Part shown: piece by piece, positions 28,237 to 36,162 of the stretch
How positions within the stretch are numbered: the first letter of the stretch is position 1
How the letters are laid out: each line of letters opens with the position of its first letter
Assembly (NCBI RefSeq): GCF_022664465.1
Contig: NZ_JAKREV010000003.1
Span: forward strand, 372,001-436,000
Direction of reading: 5' to 3'
From: Sphingomonas hankookensis
Lineage (GTDB): Bacteria > Pseudomonadota > Alphaproteobacteria > Sphingomonadales > Sphingomonadaceae
DNA: 64,000 nt
Notes under the pieces: generated by a model
Databases searched by the model: none
What the model was told of the DNA's origin: nothing
The model's input: only the letters and a program-made list of their open reading frames with translations
Translations under genes and position numbers: made by a program

Positions 28237-28611
28237 ATGGAAAGCCTGACCGATCGCATCCGTCGCGGCGACGTGCTTGCCGCCGCCTGTCCCTCGCGCG
28301 CGATCCTGCGGCACATGACCAGCCAGTGGGGCGTGTTGGTCCTGCTGGTATTGCGCGAACGTACCCACCGCTTCAGCGCGCTGCGCCGCCGGATCGACGG
28401 CGTCAGCGAACGCATGCTGGCGCAGACGTTGAAGCTGCTTGAGGGCGATGCGCTGGTCCGCCGCGTCGCGCACGCCACGGTGCCGCCGCATGTCGACTAT
28501 TCCCTGACCCCGCTCGGTGAGGAAGCAGCGGCGCATGTTGCGCAGCTGACCGACTGGCTGGAAGTGAATGTGTCGCGGATCATAGGGTCGGACGCGGCGA
28601 TCGACGCCTGA
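28237..28611 (+). CDS. HxlR-family transcriptional regulator, probable redox sensor
   Basis: A 124-residue winged-helix regulator of the HxlR family. It shows the family core: LRHMTSQWGVLVLLVL, RFSALRRRIDGVSERMLAQT, and DYSLTPLGEEA near the C-terminus. A single cysteine, Cys18 in AAACPSR, sits at the N-terminal position used for thiol sensing by YodB and HypR. ATG 28237 gives the usual N-terminus. Divergence from a QOR2-like reductase supports control of quinone or electrophile stress, by analogy with QorR. The protein probably binds the palindrome in the shared gap. Confidence 0.88.
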   Translation: MESLTDRIRRGDVLAAACPSRAILRHMTSQWGVLVLLVLRERTHRFSALRRRIDGVSERMLAQTLKLLEGDALVRRVAHATVPPHVDYSLTPLGEEAAAHVAQLTDWLEVNVSRIIGSDAAIDA

Positions 28612-28642
28612 CCGCCCGTCCGGCGGCTGCATGCGCGGCGAA

Positions 28643-28743
28643 TCCTGTCGATTCCGCGACCGGATCGACAGGAGACGATTGCCAAACCCACACTATTCGT
28701 AATAGGCGGCAGTGGATAGGCCGGGAATCGCGAATCCCCGGCC
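28643..28743 (+). promoter_or_regulatory. Structured leader upstream of rpsU
   Basis: Two strong inverted repeats lie in the 165-base gap before rpsU. The first has perfect 10-base arms at 28643-28652 and 28664-28673. The second is a GGCCGGG stem at 28719-28725 pairing with 28737-28743, followed eight bases on by GATTCTTTT. The second could be an attenuator or a terminator of upstream transcription. Between them lies a small palindrome, CTATT-CGT-AATAG, in AT-rich DNA where a promoter would fit. Confidence 0.5.
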
Positions 28744-28776
28744 CACACCCGATTCTTTTGAGGACGCTTACCCCCC

Positions 28777-28977
28777 ATGCAGATCATCGTCCGCGACAAT
28801 AACGTCGACCAGGCGCTCCGTGCACTCAAGAAGAAGCTTCAGCGCGAAGGCGTGTATCGCGAAATGAAGCTGCGCCGGCATTACGAAAAGCCGTCGGAAA
28901 AGCGCGCACGTGAGCGTGCCGCCGCGATCAGCCGCGCGCGCAAGGCCGATCGCAAGCGCGCCGAACGCGACAAGTAA
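28777..28977 (+). CDS. rpsU: 30S ribosomal protein S21
   Basis: A 66-residue, very basic protein that matches bS21: [20 protein letters not shown] at the start, the [20 protein letters not shown] core and an Arg/Lys/Ala-rich tail. S21 assists selection of initiation sites on the 30S subunit. Length is normal for alphaproteobacteria. A structured leader precedes it and a tiny DUF5818-like gene follows after six bases. Confidence 0.96.
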   Translation: MQIIVRDNNVDQALRALKKKLQREGVYREMKLRRHYEKPSEKRARERAAAISRARKADRKRAERDK

Positions 28978-28983
28978 GCGCGG

Positions 28984-29190
28984 ATGCCGGCGGAGATCGG
29001 CGGCCGGATCGATGAGACCGGCACGCTGGTCCGCGACGGCGGCGCCTTCTATCTCCGCCGCGATGCCGGCGGGCGGTATCAGCTCGAACTGCACCGTACC
29101 CCGGTCGACGAAGTCGAGAAGCGTGTCCGCATGGTCGGGACGCTGATCGCCGTCGACCTGGTCGATGCGGACAGTATCGCGCTGCTCTGA
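28984..29190 (+). CDS. Small conserved protein (DUF5818-like)
   Basis: A 68-residue acidic/neutral protein with a beta-rich pattern: GGRIDETGTLVRDGGAFYLR, then YQLELHR and VRMVGTLIAVDLVDADSI. It looks like a single small beta-barrel and resembles the DUF5818 family of sphingomonads. There is no signal peptide and no cysteine. It begins six bases after rpsU, so it is probably co-transcribed with it. The function is unknown. Confidence 0.65.
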   Translation: MPAEIGGRIDETGTLVRDGGAFYLRRDAGGRYQLELHRTPVDEVEKRVRMVGTLIAVDLVDADSIALL

Positions 29191-29279
29191 TCCCCCGCCC
29201 CGGCGACGGAGCCAATCCGGTCCGACACCGTTTGTCCCGCTGGCGCAATCTCTGCGTCGGCTAGAGGACAACCGTGCCT

Positions 29280-29483
29280 ATGAAGACGCGCAACGAGTTT
29301 CTGATCGTCGCGACGTTCGGCGCGCTTGCGCTGGGTGGCGTGGTCGCTGCCGGATATTGGGAACAACGGATCGAACCGGGTACCGATCGTGCGGTGGTTC
29401 AGACCGCCGCCGAGCGGAAGGCGCAGGAGCGCCGTCGCGGGCGGATAGCGGAACCGGCAATCGCCGACACCACGGTGCAATAG
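29280..29483 (+). CDS. Small single-pass membrane protein of unknown function
   Basis: A 67-residue protein with one hydrophobic helix at about residues 5-25 (FLIVATFGALALGGVVAAGY) and a charged, Arg/Glu-rich tail. It is probably anchored in the inner membrane with the tail in the periplasm. AGAGGA lies 11 bases before this ATG; a GTG at 29274 with a 5-base spacing is a serious alternative start. I do not recognise the family. It stands alone between the DUF5818-like gene and the recombinase. Confidence 0.5.
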   Translation: MKTRNEFLIVATFGALALGGVVAAGYWEQRIEPGTDRAVVQTAAERKAQERRRGRIAEPAIADTTVQ

Positions 29484-29538
29484 CGGGTCCGATCATCAAG
29501 TTCTGGCAGCGGCAGGGTAGCGATCACGTCGCCCTATC

Positions 29539-30096
29539 TCATCCGCCGCCTGTCGCGGCGGGCAGGAACCGGTACACCGTCCCCCGCGAAATCCCCAGTT
29601 CGCGCGCGATATGCGATGGGCGCATGCCCTCGGCAGCGAGCTTGCGGACCGTTTCCGGGTCGATGCGCGGCTTGCCGCCCTTGTAGACGCCGCGCGCCTT
29701 GGCCGCGGCGATGCCCTCCGCCTGCCGTTCGCGACGCAGGTTCGTCTCGAACTCGGCAAAGACGCCGAGCATGTCGAGGAACGCCTTGCCCGCCGCGGTG
29801 CCGGTGTCGATCGGCTGTTCGGTCGCACGCAGCATCACGCCGCGTCCCTTCAGTTCGTGGACGATGTCCTGAAGATCCTTCATCGACCGGGCAAGGCGAT
29901 CGATGCGGGTGACGACCAGCGTGTCGCCCTCGCGCAGGAAGTCGAGCAGGATCTGCAGTTCGGTCCGCCCGCTGCGGCCGCTCGCCGATTTCTTTTCCGA
30001 TCGCACCGCCTGGCACCCGGCGGCGCGCAGCGCGGCTTCCTGGATGGCGAGGTCCTGCTCGACCGTCGATACGCGGGCATAGCCGAACAACGCCAT
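29539..30096 (-). CDS. Serine recombinase (resolvase/invertase family)
   Basis: A 185-residue small serine recombinase. The catalytic serine is Ser10 in YARVSTVEQD. The arginines of VVTRIDRLARS (about 62-72) and the helix-E start region GKAFLDMLGVFAEFETNLRRER are present. The C-terminal Hin-like helix-turn-helix is MRPSHIARELGISRGTVYRF. All key residues are intact, so it should be active. No transposase, resolution site or invertible segment is recognisable around it, so it is an orphan here. Such genes often come from Tn3-type or genomic islands. Confidence 0.9.
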   Translation of the reverse strand: MALFGYARVSTVEQDLAIQEAALRAAGCQAVRSEKKSASGRSGRTELQILLDFLREGDTLVVTRIDRLARSMKDLQDIVHELKGRGVMLRATEQPIDTGTAAGKAFLDMLGVFAEFETNLRRERQAEGIAAAKARGVYKGGKPRIDPETVRKLAAEGMRPSHIARELGISRGTVYRFLPAATGGG

Positions 30097-30172
30097 GCGA
30101 TCCCCCTGTTCCGTTCGATCGACGTCTAAAGCCGACCGGGCACCTGTTCAAGGATGCCGCGAGCGACCCTGA

Positions 30173-30192
30173 TCGGACGGTGGCGCGTCCGA
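30173..30192 (-). terminator. Possible hairpin terminator after the phospholipase gene
   Basis: A perfect 7-base inverted repeat (TCGGACG at 30173-30179, CGTCCGA at 30186-30192) two bases beyond the phospholipase stop, on the downstream side. There is no T-run after it, so factor-independent termination is doubtful. Confidence 0.3.
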
Positions 30193-30194
30193 AG

Positions 30195-31283
30195 TCACCG
30201 CAGCGTACACGTCTCCGGCCGCAATCGGGGGTTGCAGCGTTCCATCACCCCGCCGGGCAGCGTCACCGCGAACCTGATTCCCGGGCGGGACGGGGCGCCG
30301 GGATAATAATCGGTGCTGACCGCCTGCGCCCCGCTCGCTGCCGCCGCATCGGCGCGGGCGTGACTCCCGGCGCGGGCATCGGTCGTCGGCAGATCGCTGC
30401 GCGTGCGCACGATCACGCCTTCGCGCACCCAGTCGCGAATCTTCGCGCCGTCGACCAGCGGGTCCTGCACGATCTGCACCACGCCTTCGGGCGTCGCCGG
30501 GTCATACCAGCCGAAGATCGGTCGCCCTTGCAGCGACGGATGACCGGCGCGGTACAGCTCGCCCACCTCCGGCCGCACGTCGAGCACGAAATACAGCCGC
30601 CCGCGCGTGCGCTCCAGCGTCGGCCAGCCTGTCCCCTGCACCGCATCGCGCAGCGTCGAAGCCTTCCCCCGCACCTCGTCCGGGGTAATGACCCGCCCCG
30701 GCGCCAGCGTCGCGCGAATCTCGCCGTCGAGCGCGTCGAGCAACGGCGCGGTCAGCGGCAGCGGATCGCCGATCCCCGCCCGCCCCGACGGTTTGTCGGC
30801 GGCGTTGATCGTGATCATGATCGGCAGGTGTCCGGGATGCGCCCGCGACCAGTCGTCGATTTCCTTCAGGCACCGGCGAAACGTCACGCAGCCCGACAGA
30901 TAGTCGATATCGGGGATGTGGAAGACCTTGAACCCCGGTTGCAGCATCGCCGCGCGGTCGAACCCGGTCGCCTCGCCCGCCGCCTTCGCAATCCGCTCCC
31001 CGGCCGGGTCGGCATAGCGGCCACCCGCGGGATCGGCAAAGATGTCGAGTTCGAGCTGTCGCACGCCGCGATCGAGCTGCGCGGTGAGCGACAGGTGATC
31101 GTAATCCAGCGCCTCCGCCTCCTGCGGCGCGCGCTCCCGGATCGCGGCGAGGACCGCGTCGGGAATCCGCGCCTTGAAGCTGTTGTGCGATCCGATGACC
31201 TGCACATCGTTCATCCTGAGCGGCGGGCGCGGTGCCGTCGCCATGCAGGCGACGGCAGCGGCGAGCAGGGCGGGGCCACGCAT
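30195..31283 (-). CDS. Secreted calcium-dependent phosphoinositide phospholipase C
   Basis: A 362-residue PLC-like phosphodiesterase of the Ca2+-dependent PI-PLC C1 type, a TIM-barrel enzyme that cleaves phosphatidylinositol-type lipids. An N-terminal signal (about 18 residues) exports it. Catalytic and metal residues are visible: His33 and Asn34 in GSHNSF, Glu78 and Asp80 in QLELDIF, and His122 in KVFHIPD. Tail motifs include STDYYPG. The ATG shares one base with the receptor stop (TGATG), so the enzyme is translationally coupled to the TonB receptor upstream. An open frame extends to 31523 inside the receptor but has no signal peptide. Substrate is inferred from family. Confidence 0.85.
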   Translation of the reverse strand: MRGPALLAAAVACMATAPRPPLRMNDVQVIGSHNSFKARIPDAVLAAIRERAPQEAEALDYDHLSLTAQLDRGVRQLELDIFADPAGGRYADPAGERIAKAAGEATGFDRAAMLQPGFKVFHIPDIDYLSGCVTFRRCLKEIDDWSRAHPGHLPIMITINAADKPSGRAGIGDPLPLTAPLLDALDGEIRATLAPGRVITPDEVRGKASTLRDAVQGTGWPTLERTRGRLYFVLDVRPEVGELYRAGHPSLQGRPIFGWYDPATPEGVVQIVQDPLVDGAKIRDWVREGVIVRTRSDLPTTDARAGSHARADAAAASGAQAVSTDYYPGAPSRPGIRFAVTLPGGVMERCNPRLRPETCTLR

Positions 31284-33910
31284 CAGAACGCCGCCCGCAC
31301 GCCGAACAGGATCGTCCGGCCGTAATAGTTGATCTCGCCGAACCGCGCCTGGCTGTCGTTGAAGGTATATTGCCGCGCCCCGGCGAGGTTGATCCCCTCG
31401 AGGCTGAACGTCACCTGCTCGGTCGCACGGACCGAGAAATTGCCGTCGAGCGAGCCGAAGGCATCGACATAGGTCGGCGCCTGTACCGTGCTGCCGGTGC
31501 TCGACAGATATTTGTCGCGCCATACATAGGACAACCGCGCCGCGATCGGCCCCTTGTCGTAGAAGCCGACGAGGTTGAAGCTGTTCTTCGACAACCCGAT
31601 CAACTGGTCGCGGATCGCGCGCGAGCCCGCGGTATAGTCCGCCTTGACCGAGGTATGGGTGTACGACCCCTGCACGCCCAGCCCGTCGAGCGGCGCGGGC
31701 AGGAAGCTGAACACCTGGCTATAGGCGATTTCGGCGCCGTACACCTTGGCGTCGCCGCCATTGACCTGCGTCGACAGGCGGACGAGCCCGCGGCCTGGGA
31801 TGGTGATCTCGGTATTCTGCTGGGTGATGTAATCGTCCATCGCCTTGTAGAAGATTGCGCCCGACAACATGCCGGTGCGGGTGAAATACCATTCGAGCGA
31901 CCCGTCGAACTGGGTGGCGAGGAACGGGACGAGCTGCGGGTTGCCGCCGCTGGCGGTCGGCGCATCGGTCGACACGGTGATGCGCGGTGCGCTGTCGGTG
32001 ACGTTGGGGCGGGTCAGCACCCGGCTCGCCGCCAGACGGCCGACGATCGTCGGGGTCAGGTCGGCGCGCAGGTTGAAGCTGGGCAGCCAGTTGGCGAACG
32101 TCTTGGGGAAGCTCGCTGGCGTCGCGGTGTTGCCGCTGGTCAGCGTCCCGCTCGCCACCTGATCGGTATGGACATAGCGCACGCCAACATTGCCGCTGAC
32201 CGGCACCGTGCCGGCATCGAAACCGTAATCGGCGCGGACATAGGCGGCGGCGATCTTTTCGGTCGTGACGAACGACGAGCGCCGGTCGCCGAGCGTCAGC
32301 GCGCCGTTTTCGACCGCGGGGGTGAAGAACGCGTTCACATAGGCCGAGGTTACCGGCACCAGCCAGTTGCGCGGGGCATTGCCGCTGACGTTCTTCAGGA
32401 AATCGTCGAACGGCATCGCCTCGTACGCGCCGCTGCCGAGGCTGGTCAGCGGGGTATTGGCCGCCGGGTTGACGTTATAGTCGCGCCGGAAATAGTCGCG
32501 CTTGCGCCAGTGATATTCGCCGCCCGCCGACAGCTTGGTCAGGAAACCGCCCATGTCGTAGCCGATATCGGCGCGCGTATAGACGTCGCGGTCCTTGCTG
32601 TCCTTCGGTGCGATATTGAACGGAAACAGTGCGTAGCTGGCCGGATCGGTCGGGTCGACCGTGGTGGTGAAGGTCGGCAGCACCTTGTACCCGCCGCGGG
32701 CGTCATAGGTCAGCGGTGCGTTGAAGAAGGCGCGGCTGCGCACCGTGCCTTCGCGGTAATCGGGGTGAAAGCTGTGCGCCGACGACCAGTTGGCGCTGGC
32801 GCCCAGATGCCAGCGATCGCGGTTCCACGACTGCTTGAGGCCGACCGTCAGCAACTCGTGACGGTTGAGGCTGTATTCGCGCGACGCCATGAAGCGCGCG
32901 CGGTTGATCGTCGCGGCGACCAGCGTGTCGCCCTCGATCACCGCCGTTCCCGGCACCACCGACGTCCCCGAATCGTCGGGATAGATGTCGAGGCCGAATT
33001 CGTCATAGGCGACGTCCAGCCGCGTCGCGATCACATCGAGCACGGTTTCCAGCTCGGCCGTCGGCCGCCACTGCGCCGACACGATGCCGGAAATGCGCTT
33101 GCGATCCTCGGTTTCTACGGTCGGACGGGTGCGGGTCGGCGAATAGATGCCGGTGGGCAGGCCGCCCGCGCTGCTGGCGGTATAGCGGTTGAGCAGCCAG
33201 CCGAAGTTCATGAAGCGATCGTTGCGAACCGCCTTCCCCCAATATTGCGCACCCGCCAAGATGCCGAAGGTGCCGTCGGCGGTCGTCGCGCTGGTCAGCA
33301 CCGTGGCGTTCGGCTTCACCTTCTCGGTCTGGGTGGTGTAGGTGCCGCGCAGGTTCAGCGTGGTCGTGTTGCCGATGTCGAGCGGACGGAACGTCTTGAC
33401 GTCGATATTGCCGCCCAGCGCGCCTTCGGTCATGTCGGCGGTCGGGGTCTTCACCACGTCGATGCTGCTGGTGAACTCGGCGGGAAGCATTTCGAACCGG
33501 AACTGCCGCCCCTGCGCGCCGCCATTCTCGATCAGGTCGTTGAGCGCGACGCTGCGCCCGTTGAGCAGCGTATTCTGGAACTGCGGTCCCAGCCCGCGCA
33601 CGCTGACATACAGCCCCTCGCCGCGCGGGCGGGTGATCGCGACGCCGGGAACCAGCTGCAGCGCTTCGGCCACGTTCTGCGTCGGGAACTTGCCGATATC
33701 GGTCGAGCTGATCGAATCGACGCCGTGGTCGGCGCGGCGCTTGGTCTCGATCGCCGCCGACAGGCTGCGGGCATAGGTGCCGTTGACGACGATCTCGTCC
33801 GCTTCGGCCTCCGGCGCGCCGCCGCTGGTCTGGGCATGCGCGGCGACGGGCATGGCGGTGACGAGCGCGAGCGAGGTCGTGGCGCGAAGCAGGCGCGAAA
33901 GCGGCAACAT
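31283..33910 (-). CDS. TonB-dependent receptor, Xanthomonas/Caulobacter type
   Basis: An 875-residue outer-membrane receptor. The signal peptide ends around residue 26 (AHAQ). The plug (about 40-170) has the TonB-Xanth-Caul pattern FPTQNVAEALQLVPGVAITR, VRGLGPQFQNTLLNGR and VVKTPTADMTEGALGGN. The beta-barrel follows and the protein ends LFGVRAAF with a terminal Phe. This subfamily is expanded in sphingomonads, xanthomonads and Caulobacter and usually serves carbohydrate or other polymer-derived ligands. Coupling to a secreted phospholipase C suggests an inositol-phosphate or glycerolipid-derived ligand here. Confidence 0.93.
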   Translation of the reverse strand: MLPLSRLLRATTSLALVTAMPVAAHAQTSGGAPEAEADEIVVNGTYARSLSAAIETKRRADHGVDSISSTDIGKFPTQNVAEALQLVPGVAITRPRGEGLYVSVRGLGPQFQNTLLNGRSVALNDLIENGGAQGRQFRFEMLPAEFTSSIDVVKTPTADMTEGALGGNIDVKTFRPLDIGNTTTLNLRGTYTTQTEKVKPNATVLTSATTADGTFGILAGAQYWGKAVRNDRFMNFGWLLNRYTASSAGGLPTGIYSPTRTRPTVETEDRKRISGIVSAQWRPTAELETVLDVIATRLDVAYDEFGLDIYPDDSGTSVVPGTAVIEGDTLVAATINRARFMASREYSLNRHELLTVGLKQSWNRDRWHLGASANWSSAHSFHPDYREGTVRSRAFFNAPLTYDARGGYKVLPTFTTTVDPTDPASYALFPFNIAPKDSKDRDVYTRADIGYDMGGFLTKLSAGGEYHWRKRDYFRRDYNVNPAANTPLTSLGSGAYEAMPFDDFLKNVSGNAPRNWLVPVTSAYVNAFFTPAVENGALTLGDRRSSFVTTEKIAAAYVRADYGFDAGTVPVSGNVGVRYVHTDQVASGTLTSGNTATPASFPKTFANWLPSFNLRADLTPTIVGRLAASRVLTRPNVTDSAPRITVSTDAPTASGGNPQLVPFLATQFDGSLEWYFTRTGMLSGAIFYKAMDDYITQQNTEITIPGRGLVRLSTQVNGGDAKVYGAEIAYSQVFSFLPAPLDGLGVQGSYTHTSVKADYTAGSRAIRDQLIGLSKNSFNLVGFYDKGPIAARLSYVWRDKYLSSTGSTVQAPTYVDAFGSLDGNFSVRATEQVTFSLEGINLAGARQYTFNDSQARFGEINYYGRTILFGVRAAF

Positions 33911-34141
33911 GTGAATTCCCCTTGAATGGCGGGCATCGACGTGCCGCCTTGGTCGGGGCCGCTATCGGCAATCCATTGCAGCTTGGTGACGCGCGTGCGT
34001 CAGATTGCTTGCAGAGGAGGATTTAGGGTGGCCGCGTGGCGCGGCGGTGTGGGCCAGCACAGTCGCCGATGGGACGCGGGATAAATGTCGACCGCGTGCG
34101 CGACGCTTGACCATGTGGGCCACGGGCCTAAGCCTTGCCCG

Positions 34142-34972
34142 ATGCAACCGCTCGTCTCCACCGCATGGCTCGCCGACCGGCTCGGTACGCCCGGGCTGAT
34201 CGTCCTCGACGCGACGTTCGTCCCCGTCCAGCCCGACCCGCCGCGCGACGAAGCCGCGGAGTATCGCGCAGGCCATATTCCGGGTGCGCGGTTCCTCGAT
34301 CTGCGCGCGCTGTCGACGGGGCAGGCGACGTCGCTGCCCGCCGCTGACAAGCTGGCAGAACGGCTGGGGGCGATCGGGGTCGGCGACGACGCGCAGGTCG
34401 TGCTGTATGACAACTCACCGCACCATACCGCGACGCGCGCGTGGTGGCTGCTGCGTCGCTTCGCGCGCGGATTGCCGGTCGCGATCCTCGACGGCGGTCT
34501 GGCCAAGTGGCGTGCCGAGGGGCGGCCGGTCGAGGAGGGCGAGGACGCGGCGACATCGACCCGCTTCGGTGCCGATCCCGATCTGGCGCCGGTGCGGACC
34601 AAGGCGATGGTGCTGGCCGGCCTCGACCACGATACGCCGCAGTTGGTGGATGCGCGCTCGGCGGCGCGGTTCGACGGGAGCGAGGCCGATCCGCGCGGAC
34701 TGCCGTCGGGGCATATTCCGGGGAGCATCAACCTGCATTATGCGGGCTTCTTTCAGGGCGACGGGACGTGGCGGTCGCCGGAGGAGCTGGCGGCGCTGTT
34801 CGCCGATGCGGGCATCGATCTCGACCGACCGATCACCACGACCTGCGGGTCGGGGATCACCGCGGCGATCCCCGCCTTCGCGCTCCACCTGCTCGGCCGC
34901 GATGCCGCGCTGTACGATGGCAGCTGGACCGAATGGGCCGCCGACCCCCAGACGCCGAAGGTGACGGCATGA
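34142..34972 (+). CDS. sseA: 3-mercaptopyruvate sulfurtransferase
   Basis: A 276-residue protein of two rhodanese domains. It transfers sulfur from 3-mercaptopyruvate to thiols or cyanide. The catalytic loop TCGSGIT with Cys235 is the mercaptopyruvate form (CGSGVT-like) rather than the thiosulfate form. AEYRAGHIPGARFLDL in the first domain and LPSGHIPGSINLHY in the second are the paired rhodanese helices. ATG 34142 gives the family start. It overlaps the next gene as ATGA, which links it to a cystathionine beta-lyase. The 230-base gap upstream shows no clear signal beyond a divergent promoter space. Confidence 0.93.
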   Translation: MQPLVSTAWLADRLGTPGLIVLDATFVPVQPDPPRDEAAEYRAGHIPGARFLDLRALSTGQATSLPAADKLAERLGAIGVGDDAQVVLYDNSPHHTATRAWWLLRRFARGLPVAILDGGLAKWRAEGRPVEEGEDAATSTRFGADPDLAPVRTKAMVLAGLDHDTPQLVDARSAARFDGSEADPRGLPSGHIPGSINLHYAGFFQGDGTWRSPEELAALFADAGIDLDRPITTTCGSGITAAIPAFALHLLGRDAALYDGSWTEWAADPQTPKVTA

Positions 34973-36162
34973 GCGCGTCCGACCGACCGCAATCGCCCGG
35001 AACGCGCGTCGTGACCGGCGGGCGGCGGCCCGAATGGACCGCGGGCGTAGTCAACGTGCCCGTGTGGCGCGCGTCGACGATCCTGTACGACGACGTCGCC
35101 GACCTGCGCGCGGCGGCGGGCGCGAACACGCACCACAAGCTCTATTACGGCCGGCGCGGCACCCCGACGCAATGGTCGCTGGCCGAGGCGCTGACCGAGC
35201 TGGAGCCGGGTGCCGAGGGCACGTTGCTCTATCCGTCGGGCGTGGCGGCGATCACTACCGCGTTGCTCGCGTTCCTGAAACCCGGCGATCACCTGCTGCT
35301 GCCCGACAGTACCTATGATCCGACGCGCGCCTTCGCCAACGGCATGTTGAAGGCGATCGGGGTCGAGACCACGCTGTACGATCCGGTCGTGGGTGCGGGC
35401 ATATCCCAGCTTATCCGGGCGAACACGAAGGTGCTGTTCCTCGAAAGCCCTGGCAGCCTGACCTTCGAGGTGCAGGACGTGCCAGCGATGACGAACATCG
35501 CGCGCGAACGCGGTATCACCACGATCCTCGACAATACCTGGGCCACGCCGCTGCTGTTCCCGGCGATGGCGCACGGCGTCGACGTGACGATCATGGCCTG
35601 CACCAAATATGTCGTCGGCCATTCGGACGCGATGCTGGGATCGGCGACAGCGGTCGCGTCGCACTGGCAGGCGTTGCGCGACGCGACCTATCAGCTGGGC
35701 CAGCATGTCGGGCCGGACGATGCCGCGCTGGGCGCGCGGGGCCTGCGCACCATGGCGGTGCGGTTGAAGCAGCATGGCGACTCGTCGATCCGCATCGCGA
35801 AGTGGCTGGCCGAACAGGACGGCGTCGCCCGCGTCCTGCATCCGGCGCTGCCGGGCTGTCCGGGGCACGAGATTTTCGCGCGCGACTTCCGGGGGAGTGC
35901 CGGGCTGTTCGCGTTCGTCCTGAACGGCGGCAGCGATGCCGGGCGGGTCGCGCTGATCGACGGGTTGGGGCTGTTCGGCATCGGCTATAGCTGGGGCGGG
36001 TTCGAAAGCCTCGCCTTGCCGATCGATCCGCATCGCTATCGCAGCGTCACCCGCGTGGAAGCGGAGGGGCCGATGATCCGGTTGCAGATCGGCCTCGAAG
36101 ACCCCGCCGACCTCATCGCCGACCTCGATGCCGGCCTCGCCCGCTACCGGGCGGCGCGGTGA
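34969..36162 (+). CDS. metC: Cystathionine beta-lyase
   Basis: A PLP enzyme of the Cys/Met metabolism family. It cleaves cystathionine to homocysteine, ammonia and pyruvate. The 397-residue chain carries the cofactor lysine Lys213 in CTKYVVGHSD, the phosphate loop YPSGVAAI and the tyrosine/arginine motif YYGRRGTPTQ. SWGGFESL near 340-350 is typical of MetC. The start overlaps the sulfurtransferase stop (ATGA). It also overlaps the channel gene that follows, so three genes form one message. Confidence 0.92.
   Translation: MSASDRPQSPGTRVVTGGRRPEWTAGVVNVPVWRASTILYDDVADLRAAAGANTHHKLYYGRRGTPTQWSLAEALTELEPGAEGTLLYPSGVAAITTALLAFLKPGDHLLLPDSTYDPTRAFANGMLKAIGVETTLYDPVVGAGISQLIRANTKVLFLESPGSLTFEVQDVPAMTNIARERGITTILDNTWATPLLFPAMAHGVDVTIMACTKYVVGHSDAMLGSATAVASHWQALRDATYQLGQHVGPDDAALGARGLRTMAVRLKQHGDSSIRIAKWLAEQDGVARVLHPALPGCPGHEIFARDFRGSAGLFAFVLNGGSDAGRVALIDGLGLFGIGYSWGGFESLALPIDPHRYRSVTRVEAEGPMIRLQIGLEDPADLIADLDAGLARYRAAR

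Noticed and set aside
31232..33925. An 897-codon open frame on the plus strand opposite the TonB receptor
   Set aside because: It is Arg/Gly/Ala/His-rich with no domain, and mirrors the codon bias of the receptor on the other strand, which has clear plug and barrel motifs.
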